Shown here piece by piece: positions 1 to 8,832 of a DNA stretch of 64,000 bases (the first letter of the stretch is position 1; every line of letters begins with the position of its first letter). The stretch is from contig NZ_VFQC01000001.1 of the NCBI RefSeq assembly GCF_006717075.1, positions 1,535,501 through 1,599,500 of the forward strand. The letters are read 5' to 3'. The notes under the pieces are model-generated. The model was given only the letters and a program-made list of their open reading frames with translations. It searched no databases and was not told where the DNA came from. The DNA comes from Haloactinospora alba (GTDB lineage: Bacteria; Actinomycetota; Actinomycetes; Streptosporangiales; Streptosporangiaceae). Position numbers and translations under genes: made by a program.

Positions 1-92
1 GTGCTGCCCGTGCCAGGAACGGCAGCGGCGCCAGGAGCCCCGGCACGACAGGCGCGCCCTGCTTCCGGGCGCCGTACTGGGACCCGGACCCG

Positions 93-845
93 TTACACCT
101 CCTCCTCCGGTTCGGCGGCGCCCATCCGTACCGACCGCACACCCTCCGTCTCGGACAGGGCAGCAGCGAGTCCGCTGACATCACCTTTGCCCTGCACGTT
201 CAGCGCGAGTCTGATCGAGTCCGGCTCTCCCGAACCCTGGTCTGGCTGTGTCTCCCGTTCCGTGCTGACGTGCAGCACGGTGAAACCGTGCCCGGTCGCC
301 GTCGCGAGTATGGCCCGTAGGGCCCCGACCCCGTCGGTGTAACGCAGCTGCAGCTGCGAGGTGCGCGGCACGAAGCGGGAAAGCCGACGGAGGAGTGGAG
401 GATATCCGTAAACGACGAGGAAGTGGGCCGCCGTCACGAACGCGCCCACGAGCCACAACCCGGCGCCACACGCGGTCCCCACGGCCGCTGACACCCACAC
501 CACGGCTGCTGTGGTCAGTCCCCGAACCATGTCGCGCCGGACGAATATGAGCCCGCCCCCGATGAACCCGATACCGGAGACGATCTGTGCGGCGACCCGG
601 GAGGGGTCGAACGCCACCGACTCCTGGCCGGTGACGTCGCCGAACCCGTACTTGCTGACCACCATGAACAGGGCGGCCCCGAGCCCCACCAGTGTGTGCG
701 TGCGCAGTCCGGCGGCTTTCTGCCGTAACTCGCGCTCCAGACCGATGAGTGAGCACAGCAGCAGCGCCGTCAGGAGCGCCAACGCTTGCGGCCAGCTCTG
801 CGTGGCGAGGTTCACCAGGTTGGTCTCGGCGGTTGGCGCGGTCAC
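93..845 (-). CDS. MgtC/SapB family membrane protein
   Basis: A 250-residue membrane protein. The N-terminal half has four or five hydrophobic segments (about residues 17-150) and carries the MgtC signature, a GLERE stretch followed by a conserved GLRTH and a glycine-rich helix. The C-terminal part (about 165-250) is soluble and resembles the ACT-like tail of long MgtC proteins. In other bacteria MgtC proteins support growth at low magnesium and modulate the membrane ATPase, but the exact activity of stand-alone actinobacterial members is not established. The GTG start lies 5 nt after the stop of the GH15 gene on the same strand, so the two are probably co-transcribed. CorA, a Mg transporter, lies far away at 54392. 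Confidence 0.85.
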   Translation of the reverse strand: MTAPTAETNLVNLATQSWPQALALLTALLLCSLIGLERELRQKAAGLRTHTLVGLGAALFMVVSKYGFGDVTGQESVAFDPSRVAAQIVSGIGFIGGGLIFVRRDMVRGLTTAAVVWVSAAVGTACGAGLWLVGAFVTAAHFLVVYGYPPLLRRLSRFVPRTSQLQLRYTDGVGALRAILATATGHGFTVLHVSTERETQPDQGSGEPDSIRLALNVQGKGDVSGLAAALSETEGVRSVRMGAAEPEEEV

Positions 846-850
846 GGGGA

Positions 851-2644
851 TCAGACCTCACGCCGGCGGTGACCGTCCTGGTGGGACAGGTTCAGTGCCG
901 TCGTCACGAGCGGAACGTGGCTGAACGCCTGGGGGAAGTTGCCCACGAGACGGCCGTCCTTGGGCTCGAACTCCTCTGCCAGCAGTCCGACGTCGTTGCG
1001 AAGCGCCAGCAGGCGGGAGAAGAGCTCACGGGCCTCCTGCTCGCGCCCGATCGACAACAGCGCGTTCGCCATCCAGAAACTGCAGGCCAGAAAAGCGCCC
1101 TCGTTCCCGGGCAGCTGATCGGCCGTGTCGTCGCGGTCCGTGCGGTAACGCATCACGAAGCCCTCGACCATGAGGTCCTCGCGGATAGCCTCGATGGTTC
1201 CCACGATGCGCGGGTCGTCGTAGGGAAGGAACCCGACCTCGGGCAGGAGAAGCAGGGCAGCGTCCAGCTCCTTACTCCCGTAGTACTGGGTGAAGGTGTT
1301 GCGCTGCGGATCGTAGCCGTACTCGCACACCTCGGCGTGGATGGTGTCGCGCAGTTCCCGCCAGCGTTCGATGGGGCCTTCCTTGCCGTAGTCCTCGATG
1401 GCGCGTACGGCGCGGTCAGCCGCCACCCAGGCCATGACCTTGGAGTGCACGAAGTGCTGGCGAGGGCCGCGCACTTCCCACAACCCCTCGTCCGGCTCGT
1501 CCCAGCACCACTCCAGGTAGTTGACGAGCGAACGCTGCAGTCCCCACAGGTGCTCGCCGCCCTGCAGCCCGGAACGGCGGGCCAGGTGCAGCACGTCCAT
1601 GACCTCGCCGTACACGTCGAGCTGGTACTGGCCGACGGCGGCGTTGCCGATGCGTACCGGTCGGGAGCCCTCGTAACCGGGAAGCCAGTCGGCCTCCCAC
1701 TCGGCGAGGCGCCGTTCGCCACGCACTCCGTACATGATCTGCATGTGCTGCGGCTCACCGGCCACCGCACGTACGAGCCACTCGCGCCAGGCCAGCGCCT
1801 CGTCGGTGTAACCGCTGCGGATCAGGGCCTCCAACGTGATGGTGGCGTCGCGCAGCCAGCAGTAGCGGTAGTCCCAGTTGCGCACACCGCCGATCTCCTC
1901 GGGCAGGGAGGAACTGGGAGCGGCGACGATGCCGCCGGTGGGGCGATAGGTGAGTGCCTTGAGGGTGATCAGGGACCGGACGACGGCGTCCCGGTAGTCG
2001 CCGTCGTAGGAGCACTCCCGCACCCACTGCTCCCAGAAGCGTTCCGTGCGCGACAGCGCCTTCTCGGCGTCGAGGTGGTCGGACTCGTGCACCTGGGAGG
2101 GGTGCCACGTCATCACGAACGGGACGCGCTGCCCCGCGCTCACCGTGAACGTGGCGTCGTGCACGAAGTTGTGTCCGCGCAGGGGGACGGGCGAGCTGAG
2201 CCATACCGAGTCCGGACCCGCGATGGCCACGACCTCGGTACCGCTGCGTTCGATCCAGGGGACCACGTTGCCGTAGTCGAAGCGCAGCCGTAGTTCGGTC
2301 GCCATCTCGACGGTGCCCCGGATGCCCTCGACGATACGCACGATGTGCGGGGCGCCACCGCGCGGTGGCATGAAGTCGATGACCCGAACCGCGCCCTCCG
2401 GCGTTTCCCAGTTCGTTTCCAGGATGAGGGTGTCCTGCCGGTAACGCCGCTGGGGTGGTGCCGCGTCCCTGCTCGTGGGGCGGATCCACCAGTTACCGTT
2501 CTGTTCGTCACCCAGGATGGCGGAAAAGCAGGCGGGGGAGTCGAAATGGGGGAGGCAGAGCCAGTCGATCGATCCATCGCGTTTGACCAGAGCGGCCGTT
2601 TGCATATCGCCGATTAGCGCGTAGTCCTCAATCCAATCGGCCAC
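851..2644 (-). CDS. Glycoside hydrolase family 15 protein (glucoamylase/trehalase-like)
   Basis: A 597-residue cytoplasmic GH15 enzyme without signal peptide. It has the N-terminal beta-sandwich region of this family (about 1-215) and an alpha/alpha-barrel domain. The signature NWDYRYCWLRD lies near residue 255, and the NEGAFLACSFW stretch near residue 513 holds the probable catalytic base. Close actinobacterial relatives hydrolyse trehalose or alpha-glucans; the substrate cannot be read from the sequence. A GTG three codons further upstream (2653) is also open, but the purine-rich AGGGGG at 2654-2659 touches it. It sits at a good distance from the GTG at 2644, which is why that start was chosen. 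It is followed after 5 nt by the MgtC gene. Confidence 0.88.
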   Translation of the reverse strand: MADWIEDYALIGDMQTAALVKRDGSIDWLCLPHFDSPACFSAILGDEQNGNWWIRPTSRDAAPPQRRYRQDTLILETNWETPEGAVRVIDFMPPRGGAPHIVRIVEGIRGTVEMATELRLRFDYGNVVPWIERSGTEVVAIAGPDSVWLSSPVPLRGHNFVHDATFTVSAGQRVPFVMTWHPSQVHESDHLDAEKALSRTERFWEQWVRECSYDGDYRDAVVRSLITLKALTYRPTGGIVAAPSSSLPEEIGGVRNWDYRYCWLRDATITLEALIRSGYTDEALAWREWLVRAVAGEPQHMQIMYGVRGERRLAEWEADWLPGYEGSRPVRIGNAAVGQYQLDVYGEVMDVLHLARRSGLQGGEHLWGLQRSLVNYLEWCWDEPDEGLWEVRGPRQHFVHSKVMAWVAADRAVRAIEDYGKEGPIERWRELRDTIHAEVCEYGYDPQRNTFTQYYGSKELDAALLLLPEVGFLPYDDPRIVGTIEAIREDLMVEGFVMRYRTDRDDTADQLPGNEGAFLACSFWMANALLSIGREQEARELFSRLLALRNDVGLLAEEFEPKDGRLVGNFPQAFSHVPLVTTALNLSHQDGHRRREV

Positions 2645-2954
2645 GCCGCTCACCCCCTAAAGTAACCAAGATCACGTCTTCGCGGACGTACCGTACCCAA
2701 CTTTTCGGTGCCGTGTGCGCCGCGACCTGGGCTGTTGCCCCCCTCGCCCCGAACCGTGACGAATCGGTACGCGGACAGGCACTGCCGGAATGCGTTCGTC
2801 ACCACTCGCGCGTGTGGCACCACCGCCACGTTACCGGCGTCGGGGCACCGAGAATGCGGATATGGGACAACGGGTCGCTGCGCCGGAAGACTATGGTCTT
2901 CCAGTTCTTCGGGGTTGCCGTTCCCAGCGCCGGTCACCGTGCGGGGAAGCGTAC
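2645..2954. other. Intergenic stretch upstream of the GH15 gene
   Basis: About 310 bases between the GH15 start and the end of the YczE gene. Open frames here on both strands are Arg/Pro-rich and lack domains or ribosome sites, so none is called. The region should hold the GH15-MgtC promoter, reading left. A less GC-rich TTGGTTACTTTA (minus strand, near 2657-2668) is the only promoter-like patch seen. Confidence 0.5.
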
Positions 2955-3650
2955 TCAGCGGGTGGTGCTGTCCGGGGAGCGGATCGTCATAGCCGAGAGG
3001 AAGACCTGCGCCAGCGGTCCGATGGCGAGAGCGAACACCAGCGTTCCGACGCCCACGGTCCCCCCGAGGAGGGAGCCGGCCACGACGACGGCGATCTCGA
3101 CACAGGTGCGGGCCGTGCGGATGGACGTTCCCAGCGCGGCTATTCCTGTCATGAGGCCGTCCCGTGGTCCAGGGCCCAGCTGTGCGCCGACATAGCACCC
3201 GGTCGCGCCTGCGACGACGAGAACGCCCGCCACCATGCAGGCCGATCGGGCGAGAATCCCGTCCGCTTCGGGAAGCCACAGCAGAGTGAGGTCAACCGAG
3301 GCGCCGACGAGGAGGGCGTTACTCACCGTCCCCAACCCGGGGCGCTGCCGTAACGGGATCCACAGCACCATCAGCACAGCCGCGACGGCGACATTGGCCG
3401 CACCCACGGACAGTCCGGTATGGAGCGCCAGTCCCTGGTGGAGTACGTCCCAGGGCATGGCCCCCAGGTCGGCGACGATCAACAGCGCGCAACCCAGCCC
3501 GTACAGGTAGAGGCCGGTATAGAGCTGTGCCAGTCGCCGGGGTCGGGGAGGGGGAAGCAACGGGGTCGGGAGGAAACGCCGAGTGCGGCTGCCGACGCGT
3601 TTCACCACGGAGAGGGGGTATGCGTTCCCGGTAGGGCCGAACCGTTCCAT
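2955..3650 (-). CDS. YczE/YyaS-family integral membrane protein
   Basis: About 231 residues with five or six hydrophobic helices and the YczE-type start of the domain: LYLYGLG, then LGAMPWDVLHQG, and later QLGPGPRDGLMTG. The function of this family is unknown; in Bacillus yczE lies by the sfp gene. The gene diverges from a MocR regulator at 3715. Genes for YczE-like membrane proteins are a recognised partner of one group of MocR regulators, so this gene is probably the regulator's target. The ATG at 3650 was chosen because it leaves the operator repeats (3661-3710) in a non-coding gap; a longer frame up to 3761 would run through them and into the regulator gene. Confidence 0.8.
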   Translation of the reverse strand: MERFGPTGNAYPLSVVKRVGSRTRRFLPTPLLPPPRPRRLAQLYTGLYLYGLGCALLIVADLGAMPWDVLHQGLALHTGLSVGAANVAVAAVLMVLWIPLRQRPGLGTVSNALLVGASVDLTLLWLPEADGILARSACMVAGVLVVAGATGCYVGAQLGPGPRDGLMTGIAALGTSIRTARTCVEIAVVVAGSLLGGTVGVGTLVFALAIGPLAQVFLSAMTIRSPDSTTR

Positions 3651-3660
3651 GGGACACAAT

Positions 3661-3710
3661 ATTGGCCCGACTCTCTTGGCCAATAATAGGGCCAATGATA
3701 AAAATTGGCT
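3661..3710. promoter_or_regulatory. Four-copy ATTGGCY operator between yczE-like and MocR genes
   Basis: The 64-base gap between the divergent starts holds four copies of one heptamer: ATTGGCC (3661-3667), GGCCAAT (3678-3684), GGCCAAT (3690-3696) and ATTGGCT (3704-3710). They form two inverted pairs, and the two central copies are direct repeats 12 bp apart. MocR regulators bind mixtures of direct and inverted repeats, so this is very probably the operator that controls both genes. The last copy ends 4 nt before the MocR ATG, which favours autoregulation and leaves no room for a normal ribosome site. Confidence 0.75.
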
Positions 3711-3714
3711 CATT

Positions 3715-5142
3715 ATGGGAGCGCAGAGACAGATCAACGGCCCACTACTGGCGCGGCTCATCGGTTCCTGCGCCCAGCAACGCCCGTACTACCGTTCCGT
3801 GGGACAAGCGATCGGCGACCTCGTTCTGGACGGGAGGCTTCCCGCGGGTACGCGCCTACCCGCGGAGCGCGACCTCGCCGCAGCGCTGGGGCTCAGCCGT
3901 AACACCGTCACAGCTGCCTACGGCTGGTTGTGGGAGAGCGGCCTCCTGGAACGCCGCCAGGGAGCGGGAAGCTGGACCACGCTGCCCGACGCCGGATCCG
4001 GGGACGGAAGCGTGCTCGCGCCGCGTCCCGGCTACACCGACCTCGGGGTAGCCGCTCCCGCCGCTGTCGACGGTCTGCAGCCCGCGGCCGAGCGCGCTGT
4101 GAGCCAATTGCGTCTCCACAGCGGGGAGTCCGGCTACACCCGGTGCGGAGTTCCCGAGTTGCGCAGGGTTATCGCCCGCCGCTACTCGGAACGCGGTCTT
4201 CCCACCCGGCCAGAGCAGATTTTCGTCACCAGCGGAGTGCAGCACGCGATGACGCTCCTGCTGGACCTGCTGGTGGACCCCGGAAGCTCGGTACTCCTGG
4301 AGTCCCCGACCTATCCCCATGCCCTGGCCAGCCCGCGCAAGTACGGAGCCCGGATCCTGACGTGCGGGGTGGGACGCGACGGGTGGGACATGGAGAATCT
4401 CGTCGCCGCACTGCGTCAGTGGGAACCGCAGCTCGCCTACCTGATCCCCGACTTCCACAATCCCACCGGGGCACTCATGGGAGCGGAGGAGCGCGCCTGC
4501 CTCACCGCTGAGGCACGCCGCACCAAAACGTCCCTCATCATCGACGAGAGTGTCGCCGAGCTCGCCATAGACCCGGTGTCCCAGCCCGCTCCCGTGGCCT
4601 CCCACGACACTGACGGGCGTGTGTTCACCATAGGATCGGCGGCCAAGCTGCTCTGGGGCGGTCTGCGGGTCGGCTGGATACGCACCAGCGCCTCCGTGGT
4701 GGCAAGGCTGATGACGGTCCGTCAGCGTGTCGACCTCACCAGCTCCGTGCTGGACCAGCTCACCGTGGCCGACCTGTTCTCCGACCTCTCCGAGATACGC
4801 GCGCAACGTGGCCATCAGCTCCGTCGCAACCGGGACGCTCTCGCCGCGGCGATGGAGGAGCGGTTACCCGAGTGGCGTTTCACCCTTCCGCGCGGAGGAC
4901 TGTCGCTGTGGTGCGAGCTTCCCCAGCTCAGAGCGACCGCGCTGGCTGACGCCGCCCTGCGGCGTGGCCTCCATATCGCTCCCGGCCCCGTGTTCGGAAC
5001 CACGGGAACGCTGGAACGCTACGTGCGGATTCCCTTCACCCAACCGCCCGAGGTGCTCACTGAGGCTGTCGGGCGGCTCGCTGAGGCCTACGCCGAGGCC
5101 GTTCCCTCCTCCAGCCCGTACCGGTCCGAGCTGTACGTGTGA
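3715..5142 (+). CDS. MocR/PdxR-type GntR regulator with aminotransferase domain
   Basis: 475 residues. The N-terminal winged helix (about 15-85) shows the GntR pattern LPAGTRLPAERDLAAALGLSRNTV. A short linker is followed by a fold-type I aminotransferase domain (about 115-475). This has SGVQHAMTLLLDL, the PDFHNPTG motif and the PLP-lysine segment SAAKLLWGGLRVGW. MocR proteins use bound PLP as a sensing cofactor rather than catalysing a known reaction. No pdxS/pdxT lies nearby, so this is the YczE-linked type and not the vitamin B6 activator PdxR. The ATG at 3715 follows the operator directly, and the mRNA may be leaderless. A frame open from 3583 lacks a ribosome site and crosses the operator. 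Confidence 0.88.
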   Translation: MGAQRQINGPLLARLIGSCAQQRPYYRSVGQAIGDLVLDGRLPAGTRLPAERDLAAALGLSRNTVTAAYGWLWESGLLERRQGAGSWTTLPDAGSGDGSVLAPRPGYTDLGVAAPAAVDGLQPAAERAVSQLRLHSGESGYTRCGVPELRRVIARRYSERGLPTRPEQIFVTSGVQHAMTLLLDLLVDPGSSVLLESPTYPHALASPRKYGARILTCGVGRDGWDMENLVAALRQWEPQLAYLIPDFHNPTGALMGAEERACLTAEARRTKTSLIIDESVAELAIDPVSQPAPVASHDTDGRVFTIGSAAKLLWGGLRVGWIRTSASVVARLMTVRQRVDLTSSVLDQLTVADLFSDLSEIRAQRGHQLRRNRDALAAAMEERLPEWRFTLPRGGLSLWCELPQLRATALADAALRRGLHIAPGPVFGTTGTLERYVRIPFTQPPEVLTEAVGRLAEAYAEAVPSSSPYRSELYV

Positions 5143-5155
5143 CCGGCAGCACCGT

Positions 5156-5198
5156 GCCTCCGGTTGAACAGCGGCGGAGCCGCTGTTCAACCGGAGGC
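5156..5198. terminator. Bidirectional hairpin between MocR and hydrolase genes
   Basis: Two perfectly complementary 20-base arms (5156-5175 and 5179-5198) enclose a GGA loop. The hairpin starts 13 nt after the MocR stop. The right arm includes the last codons and stop of the oppositely oriented hydrolase (stop at 5187-5189). No T-tract follows on either strand, as is common for actinobacterial stem-only terminators. It should stop both convergent transcripts. Confidence 0.8.
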
Positions 5199-6014
5199 CG
5201 AGACGCGACGGGCGAAACGGGTCACCTCCTCCAGGACCTCGTCCCGGTTGGTCTCGTTGAAGAGCTCGTGTCTGGCCTGCGGAAAGATCCGTTCCGTGAC
5301 ATCCGCTCCGGACAGGGCGTCGATCCCCACCCGGCTCTCCTCCGCGGGGATCAGACGGTCGTCGCTGCCGTGCATCCACAGCAGCGGTGTCTCGTGCAAC
5401 CGTCCGGCTTCCGTGATCCGTTCCAGTTCGGTGCGGATACCGTTGAGTGTCGGACGTTTGAACGCGCCGTGCCAGACGAGCTCGTCAGCGGCGTAGGCGG
5501 AACCCACGGCGGGATCCCGGGAGAGTATCTGCGGATCGATCGGGGTCTCGGGGATGCTCTCCAGCGCCAACAGCTCGTCGACAGTGCTCGATCGTCCCAC
5601 CAGCGGGCTGGAGAGCACGAGCCCCGTCACCTGCTCCGGGTGCTCCTGGGCGTAACGCGCAGCGATCATTCCCCCCATCGAGTGGCCGATGAGCACCAGT
5701 GGAAGGGAGCGATAGGCTGTCCGCGCCTGAGTGATAACCCGGTGCACATCCTGCGTGGCGTCGGCGAAGTCGTCGATCAGGACGCGTTCCCCCGAAGAAC
5801 GGCCGTGCCCCCGGTGGTCCAGACTGTACACCGCGGCGTCGTTGGCGCACAGGTGCTGGGCCACGTGCTCGTAACGTCCGCTGTGCTCGCCGTAACCGTG
5901 GACCAGGACCGCCAACCAGGAAGGCTCGACACCGCCCGTGGCCCAGGCGCGGGCGAAGAGGCGTTCGGAACCGTTGGGCCCGCCGGGCAGATGCCACTCC
6001 CGAGTGGTGATCAC
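5187..6014 (-). CDS. Alpha/beta hydrolase, monoacylglycerol lipase/lysophospholipase type
   Basis: About 275 residues. The fold shows the oxyanion strand VHGYGEHSGRY, the LDHRGHGRS segment, the nucleophile elbow GHSMGG, an acidic residue in HGSDDRLIP and the late catalytic histidine in ARHELFNE. This matches the Hydrolase_4 (serine aminopeptidase S33-like) group that cleaves monoacylglycerols or lysophospholipids; the natural substrate is unknown. There is no signal peptide. The GTG at 6014 was preferred over a start at 6101 because AAGGGAG lies at the right distance, and the upstream residues are not typical of the family. The gene ends inside the shared terminator hairpin. Confidence 0.82.
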   Translation of the reverse strand: MITTREWHLPGGPNGSERLFARAWATGGVEPSWLAVLVHGYGEHSGRYEHVAQHLCANDAAVYSLDHRGHGRSSGERVLIDDFADATQDVHRVITQARTAYRSLPLVLIGHSMGGMIAARYAQEHPEQVTGLVLSSPLVGRSSTVDELLALESIPETPIDPQILSRDPAVGSAYAADELVWHGAFKRPTLNGIRTELERITEAGRLHETPLLWMHGSDDRLIPAEESRVGIDALSGADVTERIFPQARHELFNETNRDEVLEEVTRFARRVSASG

Positions 6015-6317
6015 ATGTGCTCCCTTCGTTGTGACTACGTCGGTAGCGTAGTACCGCTGGCCGACCTGTGGATTCCGCTGAAACCATGACAGCTGCCCCA
6101 CGGCTCACTCGTGTGGGAAGACGAACATTTCGGGGGTGCGTCCGTTTCTGCCGACGTCAGATCCCACGTTCGGCCGGGTCGGGGCCGGTGCCGTGTCGTC
6201 AGCGTCTTCTAGGGTGGAGTGTGGCGGGAACCACGTAAGCGTCGTGGACGTACCCGCGCCTGATACACCGGCCTCAAGGTGCAGCCGGAGCTGCACCGAC
6301 CCTGGGAGGTGACACCC

Positions 6318-7307
6318 GTGCTGGCCGATTCCTACGGAAGAGTGGCGACGGATCTGAGGGTCTCCCTCACCGATCGCTGCAATCTGCGGTGCACCTACTG
6401 CATGCCGCCCGAAGGGCTGGAGTGGCTGCCGAACCCCGAGATCCTCACCGACGACGAGGTCAACCGGTTGATCCGTATCGGCGTCACCATGCTCGGCATC
6501 GAGGAGATCAGGTTCACGGGAGGAGAGCCGCTGCTCCGACGCGGGCTCAGCAGCATCCTCGCCGCTACGACGAGCTTGCAGCCGCGTCCGACAACGGCTT
6601 TGACGACCAACGCCATCGGGCTCTCCCGGTTCGCCCCGGCGCTGGCCGACGCCGGTCTCGACCGCATCAACGTCTCCCTGGACACGGTTCGCCCGGAAAC
6701 CTTCGAGAGGATGGCCCTCCGGCGCCGGCTGCCGGACGTGCTGGATGGTATGGCCGCCGCGGCCCGGGCCGGTCTGACACCGGTGAAGGTCAACGCGGTG
6801 CTGATGCGTGACATCAACGACACGGAAGCGCCCGAACTGCTGCGTTACTGCCTGGAGCACGGCTACCAGCTCAGGTTCATCGAACAGATGCCGCTGGACG
6901 CGCAGCACGGGTGGAGCCGGGAGAACATGATCACGGCGGACGAGATCCTCGACAAGCTGAGCGCCGAGTTCCACCTGGAGGCGGCCGATCCGGACACCCG
7001 CGGCAGCGCTCCGGCCGAACTGTTCTACGTCGACGGCGGCCCGGAGACCGTGGGTGTCATCGGTTCGGTGACCCGGCCGTTCTGCGGAGCCTGCGACCGG
7101 GTGCGGCTCACCGCTGACGGCCAGATCCGCAACTGCCTCTTCGCCCGGGAGGAGTCCGACCTGCGGCCCCTGCTGCGGAACGGCGGAACGGACGAGGAGA
7201 TCGCGCAGCGCTGGCGTGCCAACGTCGCTGGGAAACTCCCCGGCCACGGGATCAACGACCCGACCTTCCTGCAACCGTCCCGTCCCATGTCGGCTATCGG
7301 CGGGTAG
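6318..7307 (+). CDS. moaA: GTP 3',8-cyclase MoaA
   Basis: A radical SAM enzyme for the first step of molybdenum cofactor synthesis, converting GTP to 3',8-cyclo-GTP. The 329 residues are the usual family length. The N-terminal cluster motif CNLRCTYC lies at about residues 22-29, with the GGEPLLR motif at about residue 71. The second cluster is carried by FCGACDRVRL plus NCLF (about 255-275), and the protein ends in the GG pair needed for activity. The GTG at 6318 was chosen because GGGAGGTGA ends 6 nt upstream; an earlier GTG at 6279 lacks a site. mobA lies at 10271 but the other Moco genes are not in this window. Confidence 0.95.
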   Translation: MLADSYGRVATDLRVSLTDRCNLRCTYCMPPEGLEWLPNPEILTDDEVNRLIRIGVTMLGIEEIRFTGGEPLLRRGLSSILAATTSLQPRPTTALTTNAIGLSRFAPALADAGLDRINVSLDTVRPETFERMALRRRLPDVLDGMAAAARAGLTPVKVNAVLMRDINDTEAPELLRYCLEHGYQLRFIEQMPLDAQHGWSRENMITADEILDKLSAEFHLEAADPDTRGSAPAELFYVDGGPETVGVIGSVTRPFCGACDRVRLTADGQIRNCLFAREESDLRPLLRNGGTDEEIAQRWRANVAGKLPGHGINDPTFLQPSRPMSAIGG

Positions 7308-7413
7308 GGGACGGTAACCGCGAAAACCGTTTGCCACGGGCGGTGACTCTCTGACTCGATAGGGAACGAGCAGGACGGTTACGTTCCCTCACGAGGCGAA
7401 CAGGAGAGGGCCC

Positions 7414-8601
7414 ATGCCATACACCGAAGCTGAGGGCGCGCGTGTCCCCATCCGGATGTGGGCCGACCCGGAGACAGTCGAGCCCGCAGCGATGGACCAG
7501 CTGCGCAACATAACTCGTCTGCCCTGGGTGCACGGCCTCGCCGCGATGCCCGATGTCCACTTCGGCAAGGGCGCGACCGTAGGCTCTGTCATCGCCATGC
7601 AGGGGGCGGTCTCCCCGGCCGCCGTCGGAGTGGACATCGGGTGCGGCATGACCGCGGTCAGGTCCTCGCTGCACGCGGATGACCTTCCCGAGGACCTGGG
7701 ACCGTTCCGTTCCAAGCTGGAGAAGGTGATCCCGGTGGGGCCCCGGTCACACGAGCGCCCCGTGGACCCGCGCCGGATCCACGGGGTGAGGACCGCCGGG
7801 TGGACGAGCTTCTGGGAGGGCTTCGACGATCTGACCCCGGCGGTTCGGCACCGCTACGAACGCGCCGCCAACCAGATCGGGACGCTCGGCGGCGGGAACC
7901 ACTTCCTGGAAGTCTGTCTGGACGGTGCCGGAACGGTGTGGCTCGTGCTGCACTCCGGCTCGCGCAACATCGGCAAGGAGCTGGCGGAGCACCACATCGA
8001 AGAGGCCCGCCGGCTGCCGCACAACCAGGACCTTCCGGACAACGACCTGGCGGTGTTCCTCGCGGACACTCCCGAGATGTCCGCCTACCGGCACGACCTG
8101 TTCTGGGCACAGGAGTACGCGCGGATCAACCGTGAGGTCATGATGGGGTTGGCCTGTAGCGTGACGCGCGAGCTGTTTCCGCGGGTCACGTTCGACGACC
8201 AGGTCTCGTGCCACCACAACTATGTCGCTGAGGAGACCTACGACGGCACTCGGGTCCTCGTCACCCGCAAGGGCGCGATCCGCGCGGGAGAAGGGGAGAT
8301 AGGAATAATCCCGGGCTCCATGGCGACGGGCACCTACATCGTGCGCGGGTTGGGGAACCGGGACGCGTTCAACTCCGCCGCGCACGGTGCGGGCCGTAGG
8401 ATGAGCCGGAACAAGGCCAAGAAGACCTTCTCCGAGGCGGATCTTGCCGAGCAGACCGCCGGCGTGGAGTGCCGTAAGGACGCGGGGGTGCTGGACGAGA
8501 TCCCGGGAGCCTACAAGGATCTTTCCGCGGTGATGGAGGCCTCCACGGATCTGGTGGAAGTCGTCGCCCACCTGCGGCAGGTGATCTGCGTCAAGGGGTG
8601 A
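7414..8601 (+). CDS. rtcB: RNA 3'-phosphate ligase RtcB
   Basis: 395 residues of the RtcB fold, a GTP- and Mn-dependent ligase joining RNA 3'-phosphate or 2',3'-cyclic phosphate ends to 5'-OH ends. The sequence shows PDVHFGKGATVGSV, the metal cysteine in VGVDIGCGM (about residue 78), GGGNHFLEV, HSGSRNIGK, CHHNY and the guanylylated histidine in AAHGAGRRMSR (about residue 323). AGGAGAG lies a few bases before the ATG. No archease gene and no rtcA or rtcR is adjacent, so there is no sign of the enterobacterial RNA-repair operon. RNA repair after toxin or stress cleavage is a likely role, but that is inference. Confidence 0.95.
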   Translation: MPYTEAEGARVPIRMWADPETVEPAAMDQLRNITRLPWVHGLAAMPDVHFGKGATVGSVIAMQGAVSPAAVGVDIGCGMTAVRSSLHADDLPEDLGPFRSKLEKVIPVGPRSHERPVDPRRIHGVRTAGWTSFWEGFDDLTPAVRHRYERAANQIGTLGGGNHFLEVCLDGAGTVWLVLHSGSRNIGKELAEHHIEEARRLPHNQDLPDNDLAVFLADTPEMSAYRHDLFWAQEYARINREVMMGLACSVTRELFPRVTFDDQVSCHHNYVAEETYDGTRVLVTRKGAIRAGEGEIGIIPGSMATGTYIVRGLGNRDAFNSAAHGAGRRMSRNKAKKTFSEADLAEQTAGVECRKDAGVLDEIPGAYKDLSAVMEASTDLVEVVAHLRQVICVKG

Positions 8602-8832
8602 CCAGGGGCGGGGACCGTTCGGTACGTGTGCGGGAACGTGCGCTTCCCGAACCGTCGTGTTGCCACGCGACCGTGGCCCGCCGAGGCGGGCGGGTCCTTG
8701 TGGTGGTCCCCGCCGCCGGCAGGGCTGGTCTCACGTGGGGTCGGCGTGGCGCGCAGCGTCCTGTTCGTGCACACGACGGGGAACAGCTCCCGACCCCGCA
8801 CAGCCCGGCGGGCGGGCAGGCCGGGGCCCGTA

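Noticed and set aside
749-2293. A 514-codon plus-strand frame opposite the GH15 gene.
   Set aside because: The residues are Val/Gly/Leu-rich without any family motif, while the minus strand carries intact GH15 catalytic motifs. High-GC genes often leave long antisense frames.
6108-6317. A molybdenum cofactor riboswitch before moaA.
   Set aside because: The 210-base gap shows no conserved Moco-motif core that I could recognise, and actinobacterial moaA genes usually lack it.
8676-8691. A GCCCGCC/GGCGGGC hairpin behind rtcB.
   Set aside because: The stem is 7 bp with an almost absent loop and lies 75 nt after the stop; too weak to list as a terminator.
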